Below are positions 34,862 to 45,229 of a DNA stretch of 64,000 nt, in pieces (positions within the stretch are counted from its first letter, which is position 1; each line of letters begins with the position of its first letter). The DNA lies in contig JAULSU010000001.1 in assembly GCA_030512335.1 (NCBI GenBank), forward strand, positions 3,658,001 through 3,722,000, written 5' to 3'. Under the pieces are notes generated by a model. It was not told where the DNA came from. It did no database searches and saw only the letters and a program-made list of their open reading frames with translations. The position numbers and the translations under genes were made by a program. The DNA comes from Immersiella caudata. Lineage: Eukaryota; Ascomycota; Sordariomycetes; Sordariales; Lasiosphaeriaceae.

Positions 34862-35642
34862 CTACTCATCGGCAAGAAGTGGCGTGTTTTCGTTGGCCTG
34901 GCCTCTTTCTGCTTCCGGGGCAGCTTGATCCTCATGTTGTTGGCGGTCCAGTTGAACAAACGTGTAGACAGCTGTAGGGTAGAAAAAGATACTAAAAATT
35001 TGAGAACCGTCAGAAAGTGCATTGAAATAACTCTGAGGCCATCGAACTGTGAGGGGGGAGGGAGAGCATACAACAGAAAGTTGACCGAGACAGCACTCAT
35101 CTGTGGCAAATGTCAGCTTATTATCTCCTTTTTGGGAAAATTTCCATTGTCGGGAGCCTCGAAAGAGTTATGCTCCTGAGACAACCGAAAAAGAGAAGAG
35201 GGGAAGAAAATCGCTCCAAATCCCACTTACAATAACCCGTCGTAACTGGGCATCCGAACCATACCCTCGTCTTCTCTCTGGTCCACACAGAGCGTCCACC
35301 CTGTCCCAGCACGATCAGAATACTGATCAAGACTCCCTCTGCCTCGAACACTTACATCAGCCATACCCAGAGTCCTGTCGCGATCGCCGCCTTGGCCAGC
35401 TCAAAGCGAAACGTCCACAACTTCCCCACGTTGGGGAGTTGCCTTTGCACGAGAACGAGGAATATTATCCCTCCCGCCATGGTTGCCGTGAAACTGAAGG
35501 TAATAAAATCGTAGACAGTCCAGTAGTTGGGCTCCCACACGGCAAACATCGCCGTGGTGCCCAGTATGATGAACGTTGGTGAGGCAATGATGGCTTGAAA
35601 AAGCCATGCCTTTGCGAGGAATGCGCGTCCGATGTCCGTCAT
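34862..35642 (-). CDS. small four-TM membrane protein
   Basis: Exons 35642-35356, 35300-35231, 35100-35072 and 34991-34862; introns of 55, 130 and 80 nt; 171 aa. All junctions keep frame (phases 2, 0, 2). There are about four hydrophobic segments: LFQAIIASPTFIILGTTAMF, a second around FITFSFTATMAGGIIFLVLV, a third around AKAAIATGLWVWLM, and a last SAVSVNFLFIFFYPTAVYTF. The tail is acidic and ends NTPLLADE, with an acidic-dileucine-type sorting motif. This four-helix layout with a cytosolic tail is MARVEL-like; the family is not certain. The second intron (35230-35101) is nearly the same sequence as an intron of the CVNH gene 2 kb away. The third exon is only 29 nt. Confidence 0.72.
35101..35230 (-). 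mobile_element. introner-like intron, copy A (130 nt)
   Basis: Intron 2 of the four-TM gene. It starts GTAAGTGGGATTTGG and ends GACATTTGCCACAG. It aligns end to end with the 132-nt intron at 37339-37208 at roughly 80 percent identity by eye. It contains an inverted repeat (plus-strand 35147-35157 against 35172-35184) that could form a hairpin, as described for fungal introner-like elements. Confidence 0.7.
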
Positions 35643-37129
35643 GGTTTTCGGTGGTGAAATCTTCTTCGTGGCTTTTTATCGTGGGGAGTGGTTTCATTTA
35701 AATGTGATAGGCGATGCGAAAAGCGGCAAATTGTTCGAGAAGCGCGATGTTGGCGAGTTTTGACAATTACTCGCCCTGGCGCGTGGCTGCTGCCTGGCCG
35801 TTGCGAGCCCTTGCTGCTTCACATGTAAGAATTTGAACCAGGTGGTGGGTAGTTTTGGGCCTGAAGGATCAGCGAACCTCGCCGGGTGAGCATTCCGTTG
35901 GCAGTTGCGTCCAATGGAGAAGATCCGACGCGTGTTTCAGAAGGGCCGCGACCTGCGCCTCGGTGAATCCACTCTCTGCAATATTCCACCTCGAGCGCGC
36001 TTCCTGCGAGAATCCCACAATTCTGAACCTCGGACGAACCAGGCAGCGGCGAATTGCCAATCCATGCGGCAAGGCAGCATCATAAATCTTGAGATCGTGG
36101 AGGAATACCTTGGTCAATCGAGCCGCATGAATCCGCTCTCACCAATTTGACCGCCATCAAAACCCGTGATGGTTTTCTTCTTGGTTGCTTCGGGTAGACC
36201 AGCCGACCCACATTGCTCAAGAGTTCGCGGGCTTGAAAATAACTACGGTGATTCCTGGATGGTCTGCGCCCAGTGGTCAGACCATATCCCCATATATTGG
36301 CCCGATCAACCTAGGAAGGCGGGACACTGCTGGGACACTCGATAGGTTGGCTGCAGAACCCCTGAAGACCGCATTTCAAGGCTCCAGGCGGACGAAGGCG
36401 GGAGCAGGCAGCACCCCTACAAACACCACCACCACCACTGACTTTGGGACATGCAGACAACTATGAAGCCCCCGTACCAAGGGAAAAGAAATGATTGCCC
36501 ACTAAAGTATCCCGTTAGCCTCGCATGATCTCTGCTCCAAAAGTGGCCGCTGTACAAGCCATCGTGAGAATCGCCTCCATCTGCTTCACCTTCACCCACG
36601 AGCACGGTCAAACCTGGAAGGAAGCTCAGTGAAGAGTCTTGAAAGGCATCATCAAGTTTAACGAAGAGAATAAAGAAAAATGCTCGCCGCCTAGAGCAGT
36701 CCCCCTACCCCGCCTATCATGGGTTAGCTGCCGACCCCTAGATACAAGTAAAACGGCCTCATCGAAGGCATGTGGAACGAGGAAACTGGAGACCACATCA
36801 AACACCTGAAAAGTGCACTTCACAGGGTTGCTAGGAGGGTTCTAAGCGAGACGGTTGAAGATAGGCAGAAAGACTGTCAAGATCATTACAGAGTTGATTC
36901 TCCGCTTTGCCTCCGTACGACTGCATCTTGGCGGTTCTAGCTCTATACGAGAACTGTCCTTGAACATGAACCAGCCGGTGGTAAAGACGTCTCCGTCAAA
37001 TGAAAGTGTCAAGAAAAGCGCCATTTATTCATCGACATGTGTCCCATCTCTCTCTGGATCTCAAGATATGTCCTCCAAATGAAAAAGAAAAAAAACATCG
37101 GCTTGACCACGGTCAGAGTGTTGAGTCGA
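35643..37129. other. intergenic
   Basis: Between the four-TM gene and the CVNH gene. One coding-like minus-strand frame at 35869-36117 is listed separately. Otherwise no supported feature. Confidence 0.45.
35869..36117 (-). CDS. coding-like fragment, unknown
   Basis: An 82-codon frame reading IRRCLVRPRFRIVGFSQEAR, then WNIAESGFTEAQVAALLKHA and DLLHWTQLPTECSP. The composition is protein-like, but there is no recognisable domain. A GTATTCC after ACCAAG near the start could be a donor, so it may be an exon of a lost gene. Confidence 0.3.
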   Translation of the reverse strand: MTKVFLHDLKIYDAALPHGLAIRRCLVRPRFRIVGFSQEARSRWNIAESGFTEAQVAALLKHASDLLHWTQLPTECSPGEVR

Positions 37130-37817
37130 TCAAGGTCGGTTGAAGTCGCCGCAACTGTGCAAGGCGCTTCCGTACTTGCCATCAAGACAGTGAGCGAAGC
37201 CGTCGTTCTGATGCAAATATCAGCTCATTATCTCCTGTCTGGGAAGTTCTCCGTTGTCCCGGGAGCCGAGAGAGAGTTTGCTCCTGAGACAACAGAAAAT
37301 AGACAAAAGGGGAAGAAACTCGCGCCAAGTCCCACTTACGTTACCGATGTAATTGTCTAGAAGAGGGAAGCAAAAGTCAGCCACAGATCTTGGAGACGGA
37401 TGAACTGAATGTTGGAAGACACTCACTCAAGTCGATCTCGGCGTCGGAAAAATGAAGGTCATCAGGCGCACACAGACAGTACATCTCGCCGCTGAGGAGA
37501 TCGTACTGGCAGTTAAAGCAAGATGAATGGTAGCCAGCGCTGCAGGACATCAGCAGGAAGCGGGAAGACAAGGAAAACCGGGAGACGCACACATCCCCGG
37601 CAGACTTCAGTTGGCCATTGTCGTACACGAAGCAATTGTTGAGGTCAAGCTCAGACTCGATCCAGTCACCACCCCTCGTCTTGCACCGGAGCTGCAGGCG
37701 GGTGTCCTCGTAGAGATTGCATGTGTGGCAGCTCGCCCGGAAACCTGATGAGGCTGAGACTGGTGGAAGAACTGCAGCGACGAGGACCACGAGGGGAATC
37801 CAAAATCGGGTGAACAT
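37130..37817 (-). CDS. secreted cyanovirin-N homology (CVNH) domain protein
   Basis: Exons 37817-37591, 37539-37427, 37356-37340 (17 nt) and 37207-37130; introns of 51, 70 and 132 nt; 144 aa. A signal peptide (FWIPLVVLVAAVLPPVSA) is followed by one CVNH domain made of two sequence repeats. The first holds SGFRASCHTC, RLQLRCKT and SELDLNNC. The second holds AGYHSSCFNC, EMYCLCA and the spliced AEIDLNNYIGN, ending with the short Cys-rich tail LHSCGDFNRP. CVNH proteins are small lectins that in known cases bind mannose-rich glycans; whether this one does is inference. Splicing the two 3' introns is needed to complete the second repeat, which supports the model. The last intron belongs to the introner-like pair. 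Confidence 0.85.
37208..37339 (-). mobile_element. introner-like intron, copy B (132 nt)
   Basis: Last intron of the CVNH gene. It starts GTAAGTGGGACTTGG and ends GATATTTGCATCAG, aligning along its whole length with the intron at 35230-35101. The inverted repeat is better preserved here: GTTGTCCCGGGAGC at 37253-37266 against GCTCCTGAGACAAC at 37280-37293, 12 of 14 pairs. Confidence 0.7.
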
Positions 37818-39659
37818 CTTGACGACTCAGGCCAGGGAGTAGCGAGTGAGAAGAGGGACGCCTTCAAGTGAGAAGGGGGTGTCTTCAAAGGAGAAAGGGG
37901 ACGTCTTCGAGGTACTTTTGACAGGCTTTGTGGTGAGTGCGTCGGCGATCTGAAAGATTTGGAAAGAAGCTGAGAGTGTTTGCCAAACGAGAGCCATCGA
38001 AGGCGGCAACAAGCCGGGCTCATATAAAGACGGCGAAAGACTGCGGAAGCGGGGCCTTCATTTACGGGACGAATGCTCAAAGCTCCTTCCCCTGGGCTCA
38101 AAGTTGTTTCGATCATCCCACTTCCCCTCACCGTGCCTTTTCCTGCCTCTCTAGACGGCAGGAGCAGATGAAACGAGAGCAGGGAAAAGGGGGGAACATC
38201 GCGTGGGTCTGCATTTGCAGACTGAACGTTAAGCCAATGGAGTCCCCTGAGTTGCACATTTGAGCTTTGCAAATCCCATGATGTAACTCGTTCGCACAGG
38301 TTGGCTTTCATCCAACTAAACCTGGAGGCTCTGAACTCGAGCCAGCCTGAGGTTCTCCGTCTGCAACCTAGCCTACCGAGAGTGGATCCTTTACTGACCG
38401 CTGAACTTCCAGGATTGAATCCTCTGTTGTTCAACCGGTATCTCTTTCCATTATGGCCGGGGCCAGGGGCGATCGTCGGGACGAGTAGGTGGAGGAGCGT
38501 AAGGAAGGAGCGCTAGGCGGCAACTCTCAAGTTCCATTGGTTTTCCATCCCACCTTCAGTGTCAGGGTGCCGGAAAATCGGGCCTGGAGGGCATCCGATG
38601 GAATCTTGGGCCAGAATTCGACTCAAAAATCAAAGGAGGGGAGTCTCCGCTGCTATAATGAAATCAGCTTCCACACATAGCCATCAGACATTATCGATAG
38701 TGGTGCAAGGGAAGTGCTTTTGCCCCCGGGTTGTTGCCATGTGCTCAGTACGAAGGCTCCAGCCAGAACGAAGGGTCCGTTTGGCTGGTGCGCCGAGTGG
38801 TATTGACACACAGAAGAGGCATCGTCCAATGTTAATCAGGCCCCCTTCAACGTTGAGAAGACTTTTTAAATGCAAACAACGCATTTCGAATAGATACTTA
38901 GCATTTTGGAATATAACCAAGGTTGCTTCTAGTACAGCAGATGCCGGTTTCTGTTAGCTAGAGGTGTTTGTTGGCCTGAAAACGTGCTTTCGCAATGCGC
39001 AAATGGTCCCTCTCTTCTGGCCGGAGCCTTCATGGGTACCTTGCTGCAGCGATATCAATCAAACAAGCAGGAATCTTCAACTATCGCATGAGGTTACACA
39101 AACGGCCTTTTACCCCTTAGCAATTCGTTCGTCGCGCACAATCTGACTGTGAGTACGGATAGCATGAACCCCAGCGTTCCCGTCCGGTAGAGAACATAGG
39201 CGGATATCTGTGCCATGTGTTGGGGAACCACAAAGAAGAGTGGGAAGGAGACACAATTCAGTTTCGTTGCGCAAACATCCAAGGCAGTAAAAGCTTTAAA
39301 ATCCCATCATCGCAATCGTTTTCACATGCAAATTGAAAGCTGTCGGTTCGTTCCGACAGGGTGCCTAACAGCCACCCGAGGATGCCTGCCGCGTCTTATT
39401 AGGCGCCTAAGCCTAGAACGGCAATCTTCAGGGCTTGGAATGGGAAATGTGGCTGCGACCTCTGCCCAGTTGGGCGGTATTGAGGGGCTGTGACGCGCAA
39501 AACTGGAGGGCATTGCGAGAGAGGTTCATTTCCCCTGCATTGCGGCCTCCCAGACAGGGCAAATTCAAACAATACAAGTAGGTATCGCGACACTCCATCT
39601 CAAGCATACCCGCAACTCCAACAACCCACTTTCGCCAATACTCACTCAAATCAACCCAA
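37818..39659. other. intergenic, divergent promoters
   Basis: Upstream of both the CVNH gene (minus) and the ankyrin gene (plus). No supported gene; frames present are not protein-like. Confidence 0.5.
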
Positions 39660-41309
39660 ATGGAAGGAGAAGACGTTCCTATCTATACCGAAGTCGACAC
39701 CGACGGACTGCTGTCCTGGATTGACGAATCTCCTGAACTCACGGCTCAGCTCCGCCTTCCACTCACACACTGGCCTCATCCCAGCTGGCATCCCGCCGCC
39801 GACTCTCAATGGATTCTTCCCCCACCAAGTCCAACCGCCAACACGAATCCATACCTCGCCCACGATAATGATACCAATCCCTCGCCACAAACAACCCCCG
39901 CCGACCCCATCACCACCATCCCTGCAGAAAATGCACCTCCAGAAAAAACCGCCTCGGAATCCGCCCCTTCAGAACAAACTCCCCCAGAGAATGCCCCTCC
40001 AGAAGCTTCAGAAACCACCCCCTCACAAAACCCTCCCCCCGTCACCCACACCAACCTCTTCCGCACCTCACCCACCCGATCCCTCGCCCTAAAAGACACC
40101 CTCTACACCCTTCAAACCAAAATCATCACCTCTCTTTTTACCTCGATCGCCTCCAAGAACACCGAAGTCGTCCACCTCCTCATCACCCGTGGCTTCGTTT
40201 CTCCCGATGTCACCAGCTCCATCGGCTGCACCCCCCTCATCGCAGCCATCGCCGCCGGCAACGGTGCCATGGTCTGCCTCCTCGTTTCCCTCGGCGCAAC
40301 GGTGAATGCCTACGGGAAGGATGAGAACGGCAAGGAGAGAACCCCGTTGATGGTTGCTGCCGCGCAGGGGAGGCTTCCGCTGGTGAAACTGCTCAAGGAG
40401 GATTTCCACGCGGATGATGCGGTGATTGCGCCGGATGGGCAGTTGGCACTGAGGTTGGCCGCGGACGCGGGGCATAGGGAGGTGGTGGCTTATTTGCCGC
40501 TCAGGAGGGGAGGAGAGTGGAGGAGGTGGAAGGCGCATCATGAGGTGATGGTGAGAAGGGTCAAGAGGGCTGGGCGGGACCTGTATCGATTTGGGCGGTT
40601 CTGGGTGTGGGATTTGCCGAGGTTTTTCTTATGGAGTGTGCCGAAGCATGTGGTGGTGAAGCCGACGTGGAAGGCGGGGCTGTATTGTTGGAAGAATAAA
40701 GGAAGGTTTGGGGGGTGGTGTAAGAGGCAGGCTAAGGAGATGCCAGGACGTGTGAAGAGGGGTGCGGAGAAGGTGTTGAAGGGGGTGAAGAAGGTTCCGG
40801 GGAAGTGTTGGAAGGTGGTGAAGGAGATTCCGAAAGCGGTGGAGGAGATGTTGAAGGCGATCTGGAAAGTGATCAAGAGGATTCCGGCGGCGATGAAGGT
40901 GGTTGCGATGTGGATTTGGGACAGTCTGGTGAGCGCGGGCATGGCGATTGGGGACGTCTTTCTGCGGGTGGTCTCGGCAATCCACACGGCGGTTATGGCG
41001 GTGCTGGAGTTCTTCAGAAAGACGACGCTGAAGGACGTGTGGAATGGGATCTGCGATGTTTTTGAGGCGGCGTTTGTGACGCTGCCCAAAACTATTTGGA
41101 GCGGAATCAAGGCGGCTGGGGACGTGGCCCTGAAGGTTCTGGAAGGAATGTTTGGTTGCATTGGATGGTTGATTTGGATGATATTCAAGGGGCTGCTGTG
41201 GACAGCCAACTTTGTTCCGGCACAGCTTTGGAAGATGATTTGCGCGATCGGGAGCTCGATGGCTAAGGGCTACCACGAGATGCGAGTCTGGTTCAACCCC
41301 AAGCACTAG
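39660..41309 (+). CDS. ankyrin-repeat protein with amphipathic Lys/Trp-rich C-terminal array
   Basis: Single exon, 549 aa. The first ~130 residues are Pro/Thr/Glu-rich and disordered. Ankyrin repeats occupy about aa 150-285: TEVVHLLITRGFVSPD, CTPLIAAIAAGNGAMVCLLV, TPLMVAAAQGRLPLVKLLKE and LALRLAADAGHREVVAYL. From about aa 300 to the end comes a run of basic amphipathic helices broken by prolines (KVLKGVKKVPGKCWKVVKEI, then AIWKVIKRIP), followed by more hydrophobic helices rich in Trp and Phe. The tail could bind membranes or form a helical bundle; this is inference. Codon use differs from the front half, with more G-ending codons after position 40300. No enzyme domain is seen. It is convergent with the monooxygenase gene 136 bp away. 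Confidence 0.85.
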   Translation: MEGEDVPIYTEVDTDGLLSWIDESPELTAQLRLPLTHWPHPSWHPAADSQWILPPPSPTANTNPYLAHDNDTNPSPQTTPADPITTIPAENAPPEKTASESAPSEQTPPENAPPEASETTPSQNPPPVTHTNLFRTSPTRSLALKDTLYTLQTKIITSLFTSIASKNTEVVHLLITRGFVSPDVTSSIGCTPLIAAIAAGNGAMVCLLVSLGATVNAYGKDENGKERTPLMVAAAQGRLPLVKLLKEDFHADDAVIAPDGQLALRLAADAGHREVVAYLPLRRGGEWRRWKAHHEVMVRRVKRAGRDLYRFGRFWVWDLPRFFLWSVPKHVVVKPTWKAGLYCWKNKGRFGGWCKRQAKEMPGRVKRGAEKVLKGVKKVPGKCWKVVKEIPKAVEEMLKAIWKVIKRIPAAMKVVAMWIWDSLVSAGMAIGDVFLRVVSAIHTAVMAVLEFFRKTTLKDVWNGICDVFEAAFVTLPKTIWSGIKAAGDVALKVLEGMFGCIGWLIWMIFKGLLWTANFVPAQLWKMICAIGSSMAKGYHEMRVWFNPKH

Positions 41310-41445
41310 GCTTTTACTTGGAGGATTTCCTTTGTCCCTTATTTTGGCTTGGCGATGGATACCCCAGTTTGTTTGATAATTATGTCAAGTTATTGCCCAC
41401 AATTCCTGGCTCTCACACTCCAGATCTCGGTCCCTTTTCTTCCCC

Positions 41446-43115
41446 TCAGATAAATGCCAGCAAATCCTTCCGTTCCACAACCACCCACTCCCCATCCTCC
41501 TCAACCTCCTTCCCCGGCTCAGGATACTTCTTCAAATGCTCAAGAGCCCACACCAAGTCCGCACTCAACGCAGGCGGAATCATACCCTCACCCTTCAACG
41601 TTCCCAGCCCCGCCATTCCAAACAACCCTCCCAACCACTCGTGCGTCTCCCCGTTGTCCCAAGGCACATCATGAAATTTCTTCCTCTCCTTCCTCGTCCT
41701 TTCCTCCCTCTCCTTTTCCCACTTCTCCTGCTCCGCCAAATGCGGCAACCCCTTGCTCTCCCTCTCCGCCCACAGCCTGGCAAGCGCAATAGCCTGGTAC
41801 TCAAAGCTCCTAAACGTAAGCGCTCTCGGGAATCCAACCACCGCAAGGGTAGGAAAATCCCGGATGAAGGTATGCCAATACGAATTCACCAATCTCCCCG
41901 TGGCATAGTCATAAAACTCCCTACCGTTCGCCTTGACGTTCCAAAAGGGAAAGGAAGGCTGGTAACCGGTGCAGTAGATCACCGTATCGATGTCCTCGAG
42001 GATGGAGCCATCGGAGAAGAGGATGCCGCCGGAGGGGAGGAACTCGGAGATGGTTGGTTTCCAGGCTATACCAGGAGGAGGGGAGGGACCGTCCCAGCGG
42101 GAAGGGGAACGGCGGGATTGGTATACGGGGAGGGAGGCGGTGGTGGTTAACTCGGCGGAGAGGTCGTGGCCCGAGGCGGAGTTGCCGACGATGAGCACTT
42201 TGCGGTTGGTGTAAGGGAGGGGTGAGCGGTAGAGCTTTGAGTGGATGACGCGGTTGGGGAAGAGGGTGAGGTAGTTGGGGAGACCTTTAACGAAGGGGAC
42301 CTGGCTGGGTTAGTCGAGGGTAAGGGGGAAAGGGCAGAGGAGGGGGATACATAGGGGATCGAGTAGTGTCCTGTTGCGAGGATGACGGCGTCGAAGTCTT
42401 CCTCCCACCAGACATCAATACTTCGGGCTGGGTCGTATGTGCGGAGGGTTAACTTCCAACGGTTGATTCCCCCAGCTTTGGTGGCGGGAATTTGAGAGAG
42501 GTCCTCAAGCGTGGTGCCAAGGACCAAGAAGGAGTCCGTCTTGTGGTTGGAGAAATAGTTTTCGATGTATTGCCGTGGGATGTAATGCGGCGCAAAGGGA
42601 CCATAAGCAAATTTTCGATCAGAGAAGCTCATTGCAATGTCAGGAACATTGGTTCTGATTCATGTTAGTGAGGCTTGACCTTAAAGACTTCAGAGGGTCT
42701 CACGTTAGGGAGTTGTAGATGGGTGTTTGCGCGTATCTCTCTTGTTGGTTTGGAGATGTCGTTGCTGGGAGGTCATACGGGGGTCTCAGCGGCGGATCAA
42801 TAATTTGTGCCGTTGCCCCTGGTTGAATAGGAGGTACAGCAGAAGGGTCGGCATCGTAAATCCTTGACATCTTTCAGTTTGTATTAGGCATATCAAACCA
42901 GAGAACAATGAAGCTTACCAGGTTCCACCTGCCATTCCCCTCCGCTCAAACACGCGGATGCGCTCGTAATAGTTCTCGGCATTGAAAGCAGCTGCCGTGA
43001 CCGCCCCTGAGGTGACATGTTAGACATGGGAGAATAAGGACAGAGGAATCATACCTGCGGCCCCGGCACCAATAATGGCCACTGACTTGACTTCAAACTT
43101 CACGTTGTTGCCCAT
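41446..43115 (-). CDS. flavin-containing monooxygenase (FMO-like)
   Basis: Five exons: 43115-43055, 43006-42919, 42862-42704, 42654-42351 and 42300-41446, with introns of 48-56 nt; 488 aa. The FAD-binding Rossmann motif SVAIIGAGAAG is split by intron 1 and completed by AVTAAAF. ERRGMAGGTW follows, as in FMOs. An ATGHYSIP motif lies before the NADPH half, HSKLY fits the FMO HSxxY fingerprint, and the NADPH-binding site is VLIVGNSASGHDLSAEL. A late YCTGYQPSFPF closes the fold. FMOs use FAD, NADPH and O2 to oxygenate soft nucleophiles (S or N) or, in some fungi, serve in secondary metabolism; the substrate here is unknown. The in-frame stretch upstream to 43235 is likely leader. Confidence 0.88.
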
Positions 43116-44135
43116 AATACCTTGTTGTGGGTTCAAAACTAAATCCCTTGATATTAGTGTTAGAGTCTGCGAGAGGTTTATAGCCCAAGTTGTTTGCTTC
43201 CAGGGGATGCCGGATTCGTCATCCTGATAGAACATTTCGCCATTGCGGGGGATTCATCGCCTCACAGGTTACAACTCCCCGACTTGTCCGCTCCACTAGA
43301 ATTGCCGATGCAGCAAACAAAGATGGAGTGGGAGTGATCCTGACATTACATGAATATACCATTTCAGGCAGCAGGCTGTCAAGTCACCCGCATTGTCAGC
43401 TGGGATTGATGTTGTCGATAGCCCCTGAATCTAGGCCGGCGAGCCCCCTGAATCGAATGACAACTCAACTCAACTCAACTCAACTCATGTTTAACTCTGT
43501 TTTCTGTTTCAAATGGGTGTATTTCTGCGCTTTGGCAGTTTATGCATCATTTCCGCGATTTTGGACCAATGCGCAGATGTGCAACAACTGCGGACGCTCT
43601 CGATCAGTCCCTGAAACAATTGACCCAGGCACAAAGCAGCCTTATTTTTTTGGCCCGAGAATCCCTTTGTCTGATGAGATGCTAGCCTGTGACACGGCAA
43701 AGACATACAGCGAATACAGAATCGTGTTCGAAACGTGGACTTGCGTGGCGTGGCGAACCAGCATTCTGAGGCTCCTCCTATAGGAGCCACGCACGACACC
43801 GATGGGTGCCCAATCCGGCTCGCCTGATGACCTGTATATATACACGACCCATGACCACACACCTGACCTTGGACTGCCAAATCGCGAATGCTTTATACTA
43901 AATACTCCATCAGTACGGAATACTTGTCTTCTTCAACTCCGCGATTTGTTGATACCACTGCCAATTTGTCAGCCCCCCGATTTGTCGATACCAGCACCGC
44001 GAACACCCCCTGTCGAGCCCCTGAAGCTCTGTGAGAATAGTGTCAGTGAAGACCATCCAAAGTACTCAAGCCACCGTTAACACGACGCTTAGCATCCGTC
44101 ACCAACACCGTGCCAAAGGCAAAACGACGGACAAC
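43116..44135. other. divergent intergenic region
   Basis: Shared upstream region of the monooxygenase and the RING/IBR-like gene. It holds a CAACT pentamer repeat. No supported gene. Confidence 0.5.
43461..43487. repeat. (CAACT)5 pentanucleotide repeat
   Basis: Five perfect CAACT units plus two bases. Confidence 0.9.
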
Positions 44136-44867
44136 ATGGACTCCAGCTTCCTCAGCAGTCCCCAACCATACTCCCCTGCGGAATCAGATATCTGGTCTGA
44201 GACCCTCCCGAACGACGACACCCTCTCCACAACCGCCACATCCATCCTCTCCACCCCCAGTCGACCATCGAAACCAGGGGTACAACAGCCATACCTCCTC
44301 CCACCCTACCCCCTATCCCCAACCTCATCCTCCCCGTCCACCACAACAACATGCCACAAATGCTCCTCCCCCGCCCCGCGCACCTCCGGAACCCTCTCTT
44401 GCGGGCACACAACCTGCCCCTCCTGCATCCACTCCTCCGCGCTCTCCTCTCTCATATCCGCAGCAACCGGTGCCGACTTCCTCCCAGCAACATGCTGCCC
44501 CTCCAAATCCTACCCCCTCGCCACCATTGGGAGCGCGCTATCTCTCCCCGAGTTTATCGCCTACCGCGAGAGGCTAGCAGAGAGGAAGTTACCGCTGGAG
44601 AAGAGGGTGTACTGCGCAGATGAAGAGTGTGGCATGTTCATCTTTGAGGGGAAGAAGAGAGCGAGGACGGGGAATTGTCCGTTGTGTGGGTTGAGGACTT
44701 GTTTGGGATGTGGGAAAAGGGGACATATGGGAGCTTGTAGTACGGTGCCTGTAAGGAGTGGGGGGAGGGTGGTCAAGGGGAGGGGGAAGAGACCAGGGAG
44801 GGTGAGTGAGTGGCTGAAGGGGGTGGAGGGAGAGATTGAGGGGAAGGGGGAAGGGTTGGATGGATAA
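44136..44867 (+). CDS. RING/IBR-like protein lacking RING2
   Basis: Single exon, 243 aa, from ATG 44136. After a Ser/Pro/Thr-rich N-terminus comes a RING-like cluster (CHKCSSP, CGHTTCPSC, TCCPSKSYPL) and a helical linker (LSLPEFIAYRERLAERKLPL). Next is an IBR-type cluster (VYCADEECGMFI, NCPLCGLRTCLGCGKRGHMGAC). This RING1-linker-IBR order is that of RBR ubiquitin ligases and matches the complete RBR gene at 49.9 kb. The RING2 module with its catalytic Cys is absent: the protein ends in a Gly/Lys-rich tail. It may be a truncated ligase, a regulator, or the model may miss a spliced 3' exon, but I found none. Confidence 0.65.
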   Translation: MDSSFLSSPQPYSPAESDIWSETLPNDDTLSTTATSILSTPSRPSKPGVQQPYLLPPYPLSPTSSSPSTTTTCHKCSSPAPRTSGTLSCGHTTCPSCIHSSALSSLISAATGADFLPATCCPSKSYPLATIGSALSLPEFIAYRERLAERKLPLEKRVYCADEECGMFIFEGKKRARTGNCPLCGLRTCLGCGKRGHMGACSTVPVRSGGRVVKGRGKRPGRVSEWLKGVEGEIEGKGEGLDG

Positions 44868-45229
44868 GGAGGAGGCGATTTGGATGAGGAGAGGATTGGG
44901 TGGGATAGACGGCAACCGGGGCATTGCATTTGAGGGTATACCAATGTATAATTAGCGTTGGGATGGCAGATGGATGCGGCGAGAGGCATGTCGGGATGTG
45001 GATATGTCCACGAGATGAGATTGTCGGAGGATGACTGGTTTGGCGTGGGTTAACCTCCGTGCAAACGGCAAAGCTCAGAACAGACAACTGAAACGCCACA
45101 ACGAGCCAGCCTACTGCCTCGCTCTTCCCATACAAGAGCAAATGGCTCGCTGAGCTCCGAGCCTTCCATTTCGTCGTTCGCCAGTCGGGAAAATCGCCCC
45201 TCCATCTTCCAACATCAACGCTTGTCAAG
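44868..45229. other. intergenic
   Basis: Short spacer between the RING/IBR-like gene and the broken gene downstream. Nothing supported. Confidence 0.5.

Noticed and set aside
40538..41306. Two ~225-codon minus-strand frames
   Set aside because: Shadows of the ankyrin gene, produced by its G-rich coding strand.
43116..43235. Upstream in-frame extension of the monooxygenase
   Set aside because: The Rossmann motif should be close to the N-terminus in this family; ATG 43115 places it properly.
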